Assembly: GCF_008801405.1 (NCBI RefSeq)
Contig: NZ_VZPV01000002.1
Coordinates: 1 to 64,000, forward strand
From: Ralstonia insidiosa
GTDB taxonomy: Bacteria > Pseudomonadota > Gammaproteobacteria > Burkholderiales > Burkholderiaceae
Length of the DNA: 64,000 nt
Direction: 5' to 3'
The notes beneath the pieces were generated by a model. It had not been told where the DNA came from. It saw only the letters and a program-made list of their open reading frames with translations, and did not search any database. The position numbers were made by a program, and so were the translations under genes. Below are positions 43,381 through 53,462 of this stretch, one piece after another (within the stretch, counting starts at the first letter, position 1; the number at the start of each line of letters is the position of its first letter).

Positions 43381-46300
43381 ATGAATCCCTCACGAATTTT
43401 CATCCTCCGGCCCGTGGCGACCACCCTGCTGATGGTCGCTATCCTGCTGTCGGGCCTGGTGGCGTACCGGATGCTGCCGCTCTCCGCGCTGCCTGAGGTC
43501 GACTACCCGACCATCCAGGTGACGACGCTGTACCCGGGCGCGAGCCCGGACGTGATGACGTCGGCCATCACCGCGCCATTGGAGCGGCAGTTCGGCCAGA
43601 TGCCGGGTCTGAAGCAGATGACGTCATCCAGTTCGGGCGGCGCCTCGGTCATCACGCTGCAGTTTGATCTGTCGCTCTCGCTCGACATTGGTGAGCAGGA
43701 AGTGCAGGCGGCCATCAATGCGGCCGGCAACCTGCTGCCGACCGACCTGCCGATGCCACCGATCTACAGCAAGGTCAACCCGGCCGACGCGCCGATCCTG
43801 ACGCTGGCGATCACCTCCAACACGATGCCGTTGCCCAAGCTGGAAGACCTGGTCGACACGCGCATCGCACAAAAGCTGTCGCAGCTGCCGGGTATCGGCC
43901 TGGTGAGCATCAGCGGCGGGCAACGGCCGGCGGTGCGCATCCAGGCCAACACGTCGGCACTGGCGGCGCTGGGGCTGTCGATTGACGACATCCGCACTTC
44001 CATCGGCACGGCTAACGTGAACGGCGCCAAGGGCAGCTTTGACGGCCCGATGCGCGCGTCCACGATTGATGCCAACGACCAGCTCAAGTCGGCCGCCGAG
44101 TACAGCAAGATGATCGTCGCCTACAAGAACGGCGCGCCCATCCGCCTGTCGGATGTGGCGCAGATCATCGACGGGGCCGAGAACAGCAAGCTGGCCGCCT
44201 GGGCCAACGCCACGCCCGCCATCATCCTGAACGTGCAGCGCCAGCCGGGCGCCAACGTGATCGAGGTCGTGGACCGCGCCAAGGCACTGCTGCCGCAGTT
44301 GAAGGACACCCTGCCCGGCAACGTGGACGTGGCCGTGCTGACCGACCGCACCACCACCATCCGCGCCTCCGTCACCGATGTGCAGCACGAGCTGATCCTG
44401 GCCGTGGCGCTGGTGGTGATGGTGATCTTCCTGTTCCTGCGCAATGTGCCGGCCACCTTGATTCCGGCCGCGGCAGTACCGCTGTCGCTGGTGGGCACCT
44501 TTGGCGTGATGTACATGGCCGGGTTCTCGATCAACAACCTGACGCTGATGGCGCTGACCATCGCCACCGGTTTCGTGGTGGATGACGCCATCGTCGTGAT
44601 TGAGAACATCGCCCGCTACATTGAAGACGGCGATCCGCCCATGGAGGCCGCGCTCAAGGGCTCCAAGCAGATCGGCTTCACCATCATCTCGCTCACCTTC
44701 TCGCTGATTGCCGTGCTGATTCCGCTGCTGTTCATGGGCGACGTAGTCGGGCGGCTGTTCCGCGAGTTCGCTATCACGCTGGCGGTGTCGATTTTGATTT
44801 CGGCCGTGGTGTCGCTCACGCTCACGCCGATGATGTGCGCGCGCTTGCTCAAGCATATTCCCGAGGCTGAGCAGAGCCGCTTCTACCACGCCGCCGGTGC
44901 ATTTTTCGACAACGTGATTGCGCACTACGGCCGCATGCTGCAGTGGGTGCTCGACCGCCAGAAGAGCACGCTGCTGGTGGCGATCGGTACGCTGGTGCTG
45001 ACGGGCGTGCTGTATGTAGTAGTGCCCAAGGGCTTCTTCCCGGTGCAGGACACGGGCGTGATCCAGGGTATTTCGGATGCGTCGCAGTCGATCTCGTTCT
45101 CGGCCATGGCCGAGCGCCAGCAGAAGCTGGCCGAGGTAGTGCTGAAAGACCCGGCGGTGGAGAGCCTGTCGTCGTTCATTGGCGTGGATGGCACGAACAC
45201 CACGCTCAACAGCGGCCGCATGCTGATCAACCTCAAGCCGAAGGACCAGCGCGACGCCGATGCGAGCGAGATCATCCAGCGCCTGCAGCCCGAGCTGGCC
45301 AAGGTGGCCGGTATCTCGCTGTACATGCAGCCGGTGCAGGATCTGACGATTGAAGACCGCGTCAGCCGCACGCAGTACCAGTTCACGGTGGAAGACCCGG
45401 ACCCTGCCAACCTGTCGAAATGGGTGCCCAAGCTGGTCGAGCGCCTGAAGCAGACCCACGAGCTGCGCGACGTGGCAAGCGACCTGCAGGACAACGGCCT
45501 ACGCGCCTATGTGCAGGTGGACCGCGACAAGGCAGCGGTGTACGGCATCACGATGGCGGCGGTCGATAGCGCGCTGTACAGCGCCTATGGCCAACGCCTG
45601 GTGTCGACCATCTTCACGCAGTCGAACCAGTACCGCGTGGTGCTGGAGAACGACCCCGGCATGCACGCCGGCCCGCAATCGCTGTATGACCTGCATGTGC
45701 CATCCAGCAACGGATCGCCCGTGCAACAGGTGCCACTGGGGGCCTTTGCCACGGTGATCGAGCAACCGGGCTCGCTGGTCATCAACCACCAGGGCCAGTT
45801 CCCGTCGGCCACCATCTCGTTCAACGTGGCGCCGGGTGCATCACTGGGCGCGGCGGTGGAGACCATCAAGGCCGTCGAGCAGGAAATCGGCCTGCCGCTC
45901 AGCATGGCAACCAGCTTCCAGGGCGCGGCCCTGGCATTCCAGGCTGCCCTGTCGAACCAGCTTTGGCTGATCCTGGCCGCCATCATCACGATGTACATCG
46001 TGCTGGGTGTGCTGTACGAAAGCACGATCCACCCGGTGACGATTCTGTCGACGTTGCCCTCGGCCGGCGTGGGTGCGCTGCTGTCCTTGCTGATTGCCGG
46101 CAAGGACATGGGCATCATCGGGATCATCGGGATCATCCTGCTGATCGGTATCGTCAAGAAGAACGCGATCATGATGATCGACTTCGCGCTGGAGGCCGAG
46201 CGCGAGCAAGGGATGAAGCCGCGCGACGCGATCTACCAGGCCTGTCTGCTGCGCTTCCGCCCGATTCTGATGACGACCATGGCAGCCCTGCTTGGCGCAC

Positions 46301-46536
46301 TGCCGCTGATGCTCGGCTCGGGCGTGGGCTCGGAGCTGCGTCAGCCGCTGGGCATCACCATGGTGGGTGGCCTGCTGTTCAGCCAGGTGCTGACGCTGTT
46401 CACAACGCCGGTCATCTATCTGGCGTTTGACGGCCTGGGCGAGCGCCTGCGCGGTTGGCGTGAGCGCCGCGCTGGGCGCAATGCGCGCGGCGGCCACAAC
46501 GCACCGGACGCCGATCAACCGGGCGGCCAGTCATGA
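43381..46536 (+). CDS. mdtB: RND efflux pump subunit, MdtB-like
   Basis: This 1051-residue inner-membrane RND transporter has the standard twelve segments and two large periplasmic loops. Its start is FILRPVATTLLMVAILLSG and the proton-relay segment reads GFVVDDAIVVIENIARYIE. MdtB and MdtC form a heterotrimer in enterobacteria, and two paralogous RND genes in tandem is that arrangement. The stop overlaps the next gene start (ATGA at 46533-46536). It would export bile-salt-like or novobiocin-like compounds by analogy; this is not shown here. Confidence 0.92.
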   Translation: MNPSRIFILRPVATTLLMVAILLSGLVAYRMLPLSALPEVDYPTIQVTTLYPGASPDVMTSAITAPLERQFGQMPGLKQMTSSSSGGASVITLQFDLSLSLDIGEQEVQAAINAAGNLLPTDLPMPPIYSKVNPADAPILTLAITSNTMPLPKLEDLVDTRIAQKLSQLPGIGLVSISGGQRPAVRIQANTSALAALGLSIDDIRTSIGTANVNGAKGSFDGPMRASTIDANDQLKSAAEYSKMIVAYKNGAPIRLSDVAQIIDGAENSKLAAWANATPAIILNVQRQPGANVIEVVDRAKALLPQLKDTLPGNVDVAVLTDRTTTIRASVTDVQHELILAVALVVMVIFLFLRNVPATLIPAAAVPLSLVGTFGVMYMAGFSINNLTLMALTIATGFVVDDAIVVIENIARYIEDGDPPMEAALKGSKQIGFTIISLTFSLIAVLIPLLFMGDVVGRLFREFAITLAVSILISAVVSLTLTPMMCARLLKHIPEAEQSRFYHAAGAFFDNVIAHYGRMLQWVLDRQKSTLLVAIGTLVLTGVLYVVVPKGFFPVQDTGVIQGISDASQSISFSAMAERQQKLAEVVLKDPAVESLSSFIGVDGTNTTLNSGRMLINLKPKDQRDADASEIIQRLQPELAKVAGISLYMQPVQDLTIEDRVSRTQYQFTVEDPDPANLSKWVPKLVERLKQTHELRDVASDLQDNGLRAYVQVDRDKAAVYGITMAAVDSALYSAYGQRLVSTIFTQSNQYRVVLENDPGMHAGPQSLYDLHVPSSNGSPVQQVPLGAFATVIEQPGSLVINHQGQFPSATISFNVAPGASLGAAVETIKAVEQEIGLPLSMATSFQGAALAFQAALSNQLWLILAAIITMYIVLGVLYESTIHPVTILSTLPSAGVGALLSLLIAGKDMGIIGIIGIILLIGIVKKNAIMMIDFALEAEREQGMKPRDAIYQACLLRFRPILMTTMAALLGALPLMLGSGVGSELRQPLGITMVGGLLFSQVLTLFTTPVIYLAFDGLGERLRGWRERRAGRNARGGHNAPDADQPGGQS

Positions 46537-49500
46537 ACCTATCCGCCACCTTCATCGCGCGGCCGGTTGCCACGGCACTGCTGACCATTGGTGTGGCGCT
46601 GGCGGGCATGGCGGCATTCCGGTTGCTGCCGGTATCGCCGCTACCGCAGGTGGATTTTCCGACCATCTCGGTCAGTGCCTCGCTGCCCGGCGCCAGCCCC
46701 GAGACCATGGCCGCCACCGTGGCAACGCCGCTGGAACGTTCGCTCGGCCGCATCGCCGGCATTACGGAGATGACATCGTCCAGCTCGCTGGGCTCGTCAC
46801 GCATCACGCTGCAGTTCGATCTTTCACGTGACATCGACGGCGCGGCGCGCGATGTGCAGGCCGCCATCAACGCGTCGCGCAGCCTGCTGCCGTCTGGTCT
46901 GCCGAGCAACCCGACGTACCGCAAGGTCAACCCGGCTGACGCGCCGATCATGATTCTCGGGATGACGTCAGACACCATGTCGCGCGGCGAGCTGTACGAC
47001 GCGGCATCGAGCATCCTGGCGCAGAAGCTGTCGCAGATCTCGGGTGTGGGCCAGGTGACCATCGGCGGCGCGTCGCTGCCAGCGGTGCGTGTGGAGCTGA
47101 ACCCGACGGCATTGAACAAGTACGGCATCTCGATGGAGACCGTGCGCACCATCATCACCTCCACCAACGCCAACCGGCCCAAGGGCATGGTGGAATCCGG
47201 CGATCGCGTGTGGACGATCTTTGCCAATGATCAGGCCAAGAAAGCTGCCGAATACAAGCCGCTGATCATCGCCTACAACAAAGGCGCCCCGGTACGGCTG
47301 TCCGACGTGGCAGAAGTCACCGATGGCGTGCAGGACATCCGCAACTACGGCTCGGCCAACGGCAAGGCCTCAGTGCTGCTGATCATCAGCCGGCAGCCGG
47401 GCGCCAACATCATCGACACCGTCGACGCCATCAACGAGACGCTGCCCTACCTGCGCAACACCATTCCCGCCCAGATCAACCTGGATGTGATGATGGACCG
47501 CACCCCCACCATCCGCGCTTCGCTCAAGGACGTGGAGCGCACGCTTGTGCTGTCCATTGCGCTGGTGATCATGGTGGTGTTTCTGTTCTTGCGTAACGTG
47601 CGGGCCACGCTCATCCCCAGTGTGGCCGTGCCGGTATCGCTCATCGGCACGTTCGGGGTGATGTACCTGTGCGGCTACAGCCTCGACAACCTGTCACTCA
47701 TGGCGCTGACGGTGGCGACCGGCTTCGTGGTCGATGACGCCATCGTGGTGCTGGAGAACGTCTCGCGCCACATCGAAAACGGCATGCGGCCCATGCAGGC
47801 AGCGCTCAAAGGCGCACGCGAGGTCGGCTTCACGGTCGTGTCGATGAGCTTCTCGCTGATTGCCGTGTTCATTCCGCTGCTGCTGATGGGCGGCATTGTC
47901 GGCCGGCTGTTCCGCGAGTTTGCGGTCACGCTGTCGGTGGCCATTCTGGTGTCGCTGGTGGTCTCGCTCACCACCACACCGATGATGTGTGCACGGCTGC
48001 TCAAGCCCGCCAACGAAGAGGAATATGGCTGGTTCCACCGCAAGACCGAAGGCTTCTTCACCTTCCTGCTCGACCTCTACCGCAACTCGCTGGCCTGGGC
48101 GCTGCGCCATAGCTGGCTCACGCTGCTGATCCTGGCTGCCACCGTCTGCCTGAACGTCTACCTGTACATCATCGTGCCGAAGGGCTTCTTCCCGCAGCAG
48201 GACACGGGGCGCGTGATCGGGTTCATCCAGGCTGACCAGGCGATCTCGTTCCAGGCAATGCGCACCAAGCTGACGGACTTCATCACCATCGTCCGGCAAG
48301 ACCCTGCCGTGGAGAACGTGGTGGGCTTCACGGGCGGCAGCCAGCGCAACACCGGGCAGATGTTCCTGCAGCTCAAGCCGCTGGCCGAGCGCAAGTTGTC
48401 GGCCGATCAGGTCATCAACCGGTTGCGCGGCAAGCTTGCGCAGGAGCCCGGTGCCACGCTGTTCCTGCAGTCGGTGCAGGACATTCGCGTGGGTGGCCGC
48501 GCCAGCAATGCGCAATACCAGTACACGCTGCAAGCCGATGACCTGGACGAACTGCGCACCTGGGATCCGAAGATCAAGCAGGCGCTCATGCAGGCCAAGT
48601 CGCTGACGGACGTCAACACCGATACGCAGGACAAGGGCCTGCAGACCACGCTCGTGATCGACCGCGACAAGGCCAAGGCGCTCGGCATCAATCCGGCCGA
48701 TATCGACAACGCGCTGAACGACGCGTTCGGTCAGCGCCAGGTGTCCACCATCTACAACCCGCTCAACCAGTACCGGGTGGTGATGGAAGCCGCGCCGCAG
48801 TACTGGCAAAACCCCGAGGGCCTGCGCGACATCTACGTCATCACGTCGTCCGGTGCGCAGGTGCCGCTGTCCACCTTCTCGCACTACGAGCCGACCAACA
48901 CGGCGCTGGCGGTCAACCACCAAGGGCAGTTTGCGGCCAGCACGATCTCGTTCAACCTGGCACCCGGGGCGTCACTGTCCACCGCCACGCAGGAGATCCA
49001 GGACACGATGAACCGCATCGGCGTGCCGTCCTCCGTGCACGGCAGTTTCCAGGGCACCGCCAAGGCGTTTCAGGATTCGCTCTCCAGCCAGCCGGTGCTG
49101 ATCCTGTTTGCGCTGATCACCATCTATATCGTGCTGGGCATTCTGTACGAGAGCTACGTGCACCCGATCACGATCCTGTCGACGCTGCCGTCAGCGGGCG
49201 TGGGGGCGCTGCTGGCACTGATCATTACCGATACGGACTTTTCGATCATCGCGCTGATCGGCGTGATCCTGCTGATTGGCATCGTCAAGAAGAACGCGAT
49301 CATGATGATCGACTTTGCGCTGGAGGCTGAGCGCAGCCAGGGCATGAGCCCGGCGGATGCGATCTTCCACGCCTGCGTGCTGCGCTTCCGGCCAATTCTG
49401 ATGACGACGATGGCCGCACTGCTGGGCGCCCTGCCCCTCGCGCTCGGCCGCGGCGACGGTGCCGAACTGCGCACGCCGCTGGGTATCTCCATCGTCGGCG

Positions 49501-49640
49501 GCCTGCTGGTCAGCCAGATCCTGACGCTCTACACCACGCCGGTGGTCTACCTGGCGCTGGACCGCCTGCGCCTGCGCCGCGCCGGCCGCACGAAAGACAC
49601 ACCGTTGCCCTCTTTGGGTTCGCAAGGAAGCTCGACATGA
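46533..49640 (+). CDS. mdtC: RND efflux pump subunit, MdtC-like
   Basis: This 1035-residue RND transporter, paralogous to the preceding gene, has FIARPVATALLTIGVALAG at the start, LPQVDFPTISVSASLPGASPE-type family features and the proton-relay GFVVDDAIVVLENVSRHIE. FDLSRDIDGAARDVQAAINASRS is typical of the MdtC group. Four-base overlaps at both ends (ATGA) couple it to mdtB and to the outer-membrane factor gene. It likely forms the heteromeric pump with MdtB, using the proton gradient. Confidence 0.92.
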   Translation: MNLSATFIARPVATALLTIGVALAGMAAFRLLPVSPLPQVDFPTISVSASLPGASPETMAATVATPLERSLGRIAGITEMTSSSSLGSSRITLQFDLSRDIDGAARDVQAAINASRSLLPSGLPSNPTYRKVNPADAPIMILGMTSDTMSRGELYDAASSILAQKLSQISGVGQVTIGGASLPAVRVELNPTALNKYGISMETVRTIITSTNANRPKGMVESGDRVWTIFANDQAKKAAEYKPLIIAYNKGAPVRLSDVAEVTDGVQDIRNYGSANGKASVLLIISRQPGANIIDTVDAINETLPYLRNTIPAQINLDVMMDRTPTIRASLKDVERTLVLSIALVIMVVFLFLRNVRATLIPSVAVPVSLIGTFGVMYLCGYSLDNLSLMALTVATGFVVDDAIVVLENVSRHIENGMRPMQAALKGAREVGFTVVSMSFSLIAVFIPLLLMGGIVGRLFREFAVTLSVAILVSLVVSLTTTPMMCARLLKPANEEEYGWFHRKTEGFFTFLLDLYRNSLAWALRHSWLTLLILAATVCLNVYLYIIVPKGFFPQQDTGRVIGFIQADQAISFQAMRTKLTDFITIVRQDPAVENVVGFTGGSQRNTGQMFLQLKPLAERKLSADQVINRLRGKLAQEPGATLFLQSVQDIRVGGRASNAQYQYTLQADDLDELRTWDPKIKQALMQAKSLTDVNTDTQDKGLQTTLVIDRDKAKALGINPADIDNALNDAFGQRQVSTIYNPLNQYRVVMEAAPQYWQNPEGLRDIYVITSSGAQVPLSTFSHYEPTNTALAVNHQGQFAASTISFNLAPGASLSTATQEIQDTMNRIGVPSSVHGSFQGTAKAFQDSLSSQPVLILFALITIYIVLGILYESYVHPITILSTLPSAGVGALLALIITDTDFSIIALIGVILLIGIVKKNAIMMIDFALEAERSQGMSPADAIFHACVLRFRPILMTTMAALLGALPLALGRGDGAELRTPLGISIVGGLLVSQILTLYTTPVVYLALDRLRLRRAGRTKDTPLPSLGSQGSST

Positions 49641-51172
49641 TGAAAAGAGGCCATCAAGCCCACCGCACACCCCGCCTGCTGCCGCGCACGTTGCTGAGCG
49701 CGACGGCGCTGGCTGCCTGCGCACTGCTGAGCGCCTGCGCGGTCGGCCCCGACTACAAGCGCCCCGACACCGAGGTGCCGCAGCAGTACAAGGAAGCCGG
49801 CGACTGGAAGGTCGCCAACCCGAGCGACGCCATTGCCCGCGGCAAGTGGTGGGAGATCTTCAACGACCCGCAACTGAACGCGCTGGAAGAACAGGTGGCC
49901 GCGGCCAACCAGAACATCGCGGTGGCGGATGCACAATACCGCCAGGCGCAGGCGCTGGTGCAATCGGCGCAGGCATCGTTCTTCCCGACCTTGGGCGCAA
50001 GTGCCTCGGCCACGCGCAGCCGCTCGGTGCGCACCACCGTCAACCCGGACGGCAGCCTGTCGGTCGGCAACCCAAGCCTGCAGAACTCACAAAGCCTGTC
50101 GCTCAACGCAAGCTGGGAGCTGGACCTGTGGGGCAGCATCCGCCGCAACGTTGAATCCAACAAGGCCAGCGCGCAAGCCAGCGCGGGAGACCTGTCCGCC
50201 GCCCTGCTCTCGGCACAGGCAACGCTGGCGCAGGATTATTTTCAATTGCGGGTCACGGATACGCAGAAGGCGGTCCTACAGCGCACGGTGGCCGACTATG
50301 CGCGTTTCCTGAAGCTCACGGAAAACCAGTACGCCGTGGGCGTGGCGCAGCGCTCTGACGTGCTGACCGCGCAAACGCAGCTCAAGCAGGCGCAAGCGCT
50401 GCTCCTGGACACCGAAGTCACACGCGCCCAGCTCGAACATGCGATTGCGGTGCTGATCGGCAAGCCGCCGGCAGCGTTTTCGCTGGCGCCGTCAAAGGCG
50501 ACCAACGTGTATGAACTGCCGGCGCTGCCGGCGATTCCGCTGGAGATTCCGTCTGCCGTGCTGGAGCGCCGCCCCGACGTGGCCGCTGCCGAGCGCCGCA
50601 TGGCCGCCGCCAACGCGCAAATCGGCGTCGCCAAGGCGGCCTTCTTCCCGACCCTCACGCTGGGTGCTTCGACTGGCCTTGCGGCCAACACGCTCACGCA
50701 CCTGGCGACGCTGCCCAGCCGCATCTGGTCGATCGGCCCGACATTGGCCGCGACGCTGTTCGATGGTGGTGCACGATCGGCCGCCCTGGATAAGGCGGGT
50801 GCTGCCTATGACGGCTCGGTGGCTACGTACCGCCAAACCGTGCTCGGCGCTTTCCAGGACGTTGAAGACAACCTGGCAGCCCTGCGCTGGCAGACCAAGG
50901 AATTCGACGTGCAAGCCGATGCGGTCAAGGCCGCGCAAGAGGCCGCGCAGCTCTATCTCAACCGTTACCGCGCGGGCACCGTCAGCTTCCTCGACGTGAT
51001 CACCGCGCAAGGGACTGCCTACAACGCCGAGCGCACGCTGCTTACCCTGCAGGGCAAGCAGTATTCGGCGGCGGTGCTGCTGGTCAAGGCACTGGGCGGC
51101 GGCTGGCACGGCGAGGTGCCAGTCGTCGGCCAAGCCGCGCTGCAGCCGGCTTCCGCACCCACTGCGCAATAA
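49637..51172 (+). CDS. outer-membrane efflux channel, OprM/NodT family lipoprotein
   Basis: This 511-residue outer-membrane factor has a signal peptide and lipobox (ALLSAC near residue 34) directly followed by AVGPDYKRPDTEVP, the usual start of NodT/OprM proteins. Two repeated halves carry coiled-coil helices (NQNIAVADAQYRQAQALVQSAQ; YAVGVAQRSDVLTAQTQLKQAQ) and the RRPDVAAAERRM motif. It provides the exit duct for the RND complex, so this operon encodes a full tripartite pump, unlike E. coli mdtABC, which borrows TolC. A perfect 14-bp hairpin follows. Confidence 0.92.
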   Translation: MMKRGHQAHRTPRLLPRTLLSATALAACALLSACAVGPDYKRPDTEVPQQYKEAGDWKVANPSDAIARGKWWEIFNDPQLNALEEQVAAANQNIAVADAQYRQAQALVQSAQASFFPTLGASASATRSRSVRTTVNPDGSLSVGNPSLQNSQSLSLNASWELDLWGSIRRNVESNKASAQASAGDLSAALLSAQATLAQDYFQLRVTDTQKAVLQRTVADYARFLKLTENQYAVGVAQRSDVLTAQTQLKQAQALLLDTEVTRAQLEHAIAVLIGKPPAAFSLAPSKATNVYELPALPAIPLEIPSAVLERRPDVAAAERRMAAANAQIGVAKAAFFPTLTLGASTGLAANTLTHLATLPSRIWSIGPTLAATLFDGGARSAALDKAGAAYDGSVATYRQTVLGAFQDVEDNLAALRWQTKEFDVQADAVKAAQEAAQLYLNRYRAGTVSFLDVITAQGTAYNAERTLLTLQGKQYSAAVLLVKALGGGWHGEVPVVGQAALQPASAPTAQ

Positions 51173-51189
51173 CCCCACGCCCTCCCCCG

Positions 51190-51226
51190 GTGTTGCCGGC
51201 GACTGACATTTCGTCGCCGGCAACAC
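51190..51226 (+). terminator. 14-bp hairpin after efflux operon
   Basis: GTGTTGCCGGCGAC (51190-51203) and GTCGCCGGCAACAC (51213-51226) pair perfectly around a 9-base loop, 17 bases after the operon stop. There is no T tract, so it may stabilise the mRNA 3' end rather than terminate on its own. Confidence 0.6.
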
Positions 51227-51246
51227 TGCCTTGTGCATAGGCGGCC

Positions 51247-51275
51247 GCACGCGGTGCGGTCATTCGCCCTATAAT
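51247..51275 (+). promoter_or_regulatory. possible pagL promoter
   Basis: A perfect TATAAT (51270-51275) lies about 170 bases before the pagL start. The matching -35 position (GCACGC) is poor, so it may need an activator. The rest of the gap shows nothing clear. Confidence 0.3.
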
Positions 51276-51442
51276 CGACGGAATTTTTCGGCCTAGTCTG
51301 ATTGCCTCGGGCGCGCACATTGCGTCAACCACGTCGCCGTCTCGGCTATCCGTTTATCTGCCGCCATGTCCGCTGCGCGCGTGGCCGGCCGCTGCCGTTG
51401 CCGTAATCGCGCGCTGCACAACTGCTTCTGCCGCTCTCTCTG

Positions 51443-52006
51443 ATGACCCGATCGACACTTCCCCGCTCCGCCAAGCTGATGGCTGCCGCACTTGGCGCCG
51501 CATCGCTGTTCGCCGCCCTGCCCGCCCAGGCCGATCCGTCCGTGCGCGTCATCTACGGCAAGGACAATCGCCATGGCATCGAGAAGTACGGCGTGGATCT
51601 GGATTTCGATTCGGGCTTCCACTGGGGCAACCCGGAAGGCTGGTTCGTGAACCTGGACTGGGAAGTGGCACTGGGCCAATGGCGTTCGACGAAGGGCACC
51701 AACCGTCAGAACCTGACTGAATTTGGCGTGACGCCGCTGTTCCGCATTGAAAAGCGTGGCAGCTCCTGGGTGCCGTTCATCGAGGCTGGCGTCGGCCCGC
51801 GTCTGCTGTCGCACACCCGCACGTCGGACGAGCACAACTTCAGCACGGCCTTCCAGTTCTCCGACATGATCGGCGTGGGCGTGGCCTTCGGCAGCAAGCA
51901 GCAATTCCAGGTCGGCTACCGCTTCGAGCACCTCTCGAACGCGTCGATCAAGCGCCCGAACCCGGGTACAGACCTGAACGAGCTGTACCTGCGCTACACG
52001 TTCTGA
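51443..52006 (+). CDS. pagL: lipid A 3-O-deacylase PagL family
   Basis: This 187-residue outer-membrane beta-barrel has a signal peptide (about 1-30, ALPAQA) and about eight amphipathic strands, and it ends in phenylalanine as barrels do. The catalytic region reads F161-E-H163-L-S165-N-A, followed by KRPNPGTD, matching the His-Ser motif of PagL. It removes the 3-O-acyl chain of lipid A, which softens TLR4 recognition and affects peptide resistance. The start ATG lacks a ribosome site, so the start is by signal-peptide fit. Confidence 0.85.
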   Translation: MTRSTLPRSAKLMAAALGAASLFAALPAQADPSVRVIYGKDNRHGIEKYGVDLDFDSGFHWGNPEGWFVNLDWEVALGQWRSTKGTNRQNLTEFGVTPLFRIEKRGSSWVPFIEAGVGPRLLSHTRTSDEHNFSTAFQFSDMIGVGVAFGSKQQFQVGYRFEHLSNASIKRPNPGTDLNELYLRYTF

Positions 52007-52049
52007 GTGGTGTGAGCGGGCTTATGCCCGCCCCGGCACTTGGTGAAAG

Positions 52050-52082
52050 CGGCCTGCCCTTGCGGCGGGCCGTTTTGTTTTT
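52050..52082 (+). terminator. intrinsic terminator after pagL
   Basis: CGGCCTGCC (52050-52058) pairs with GGCGGGCCG (52064-52072, one T-G pair); TTTTGTTTTTG follows. Confidence 0.87.
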
Positions 52083-52103
52083 GCGCGCTGGATTGACGGC
52101 AGA

Positions 52104-53462
52104 TCAGCGCGCGTCAGCTTCGCCGTCGAGATCGTGGTCGCGGTCGCGCGATCGCATGCCCATCAAGCGCTCGTAGTTGAGCGAGGCATGGAAGCCAAAA
52201 CCGTTACCGCCGGCACGCTTGACCTCGTACATGGCGGCGTCGGCATTGCGGATCAGCGTGTGGGCGTCGTGGCCGTCGGCTGGGTACAGCGCCACACCGG
52301 CACTCACGCCCATCGACAGCACATGGCCTTCCACGCGGAACGGCGCCTGCAGTTCATTGATCAGGCGCTCGAGCGTCTGCTCCACATCGTCGCGCGTGGC
52401 GCAATGCGTGAGGATGGCGACAAACTCGTCGCCACCCAGTCGGGCAACCGTGTCGGACGCACGCAAGCCGCTGCGCAAGCGCATGGCGGTGGCCTTGAGA
52501 ACGAGGTCGCCCACGCCGTGACCATACTCGTCGTTAACGGGCTTGAAGCGATCCAGGTCGATAAAGACAACGGCCACCTGGCCGCGCGCACGACGTGCCG
52601 CTTGAATGGCGACAAACAACCGGTCGCGCAACAGGCGTGCGTTGGGCAAATCGGTCAACGGATCATGCAGCGCAAGGTGATGCGCCTGGTCAAGCATGGC
52701 ACGGCGCTTGGTCACGTCGAGCAGCGTGCCGCTCACGCGCGTGGCCATGCCGCGTGCGTCGCGCTCGGTCACCCGGCCGCGCGCGGCAATCCAGATCCAC
52801 TGCCCGTGGCTTCCGCGCATGCGCTGCTCAACCTCAAAGCTCTCGACATCACCGCGCAGATGACGATAGATGCGCCGAGCACTCAGCGCGGCATCCTGCG
52901 GATGCACCATGGAGAACCATGCGTCGGGATCGTTGGGCAGATCCTCGGGATCGTAGCCGAGCATGTCAGCCGTGCGGCGGTTGAAGGACACGTGCCGCGC
53001 CCGCGTCGACCAATCGAAGGTGCCAAGGCCGGCGCCATCGAGCACATAAGACAGGCGCTGCTCCGAAGCACGCAATGACTCGAGCGCCAGGCGCCGCGCA
53101 GTCACGTCCTGCACCTGCACGATGAGATGCTTGCCTGTGCTCGCACCGCTGTCCTCGTGTGCGAGCGCAAGATCGGCCTGTACCCACACGGTACTGCCGT
53201 CCTGGCGCACGAAGCGGGTTTCCATCGACAGCGCTTCGCGCTGGCCGGAGAGCAGCGCTTCAACGCTATCGCGCGCGCGCTCGGTGTGATCGGGGTGGCA
53301 GAGATCGAACAGACCGCGCGTGCGCAGCGTCTGCGCCTCATGGCCTGTCAGCGCGCACAGCGCACGGTTCACGTCGAGGAAGCGACCCTCCGGCGCGCAC
53401 AGGCCAATCCCTATCGGCGAATGTTCGATCGCAGCCTTGTACAAGTGGTGGTCCTCAAGCAT
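52104..53462 (-). CDS. diguanylate cyclase with two PAS domains
   Basis: This 452-residue soluble signalling protein has PAS1 (about 8-125), PAS2 plus PAC (about 133-255) and GGDEF (about 262-430). The active site is intact: RLGGDEF with GGDEF at 343-347, metal D302 in FIDLDRFKPVND, and a canonical inhibitory site R334-A-S-D337 five residues ahead. It should make c-di-GMP with product feedback. There is no membrane segment, so it senses a cytosolic cue, perhaps redox or a small ligand through PAS. PilZ and GGDEF-EAL genes follow a few kb away. Confidence 0.92.
   Translation of the reverse strand: MLEDHHLYKAAIEHSPIGIGLCAPEGRFLDVNRALCALTGHEAQTLRTRGLFDLCHPDHTERARDSVEALLSGQREALSMETRFVRQDGSTVWVQADLALAHEDSGASTGKHLIVQVQDVTARRLALESLRASEQRLSYVLDGAGLGTFDWSTRARHVSFNRRTADMLGYDPEDLPNDPDAWFSMVHPQDAALSARRIYRHLRGDVESFEVEQRMRGSHGQWIWIAARGRVTERDARGMATRVSGTLLDVTKRRAMLDQAHHLALHDPLTDLPNARLLRDRLFVAIQAARRARGQVAVVFIDLDRFKPVNDEYGHGVGDLVLKATAMRLRSGLRASDTVARLGGDEFVAILTHCATRDDVEQTLERLINELQAPFRVEGHVLSMGVSAGVALYPADGHDAHTLIRNADAAMYEVKRAGGNGFGFHASLNYERLMGMRSRDRDHDLDGEADAR

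Noticed and set aside
43624..45459. 611-codon reverse frame antisense to mdtB
   Set aside because: Composition is that of a codon-bias shadow of the RND gene; no motif or ribosome site.
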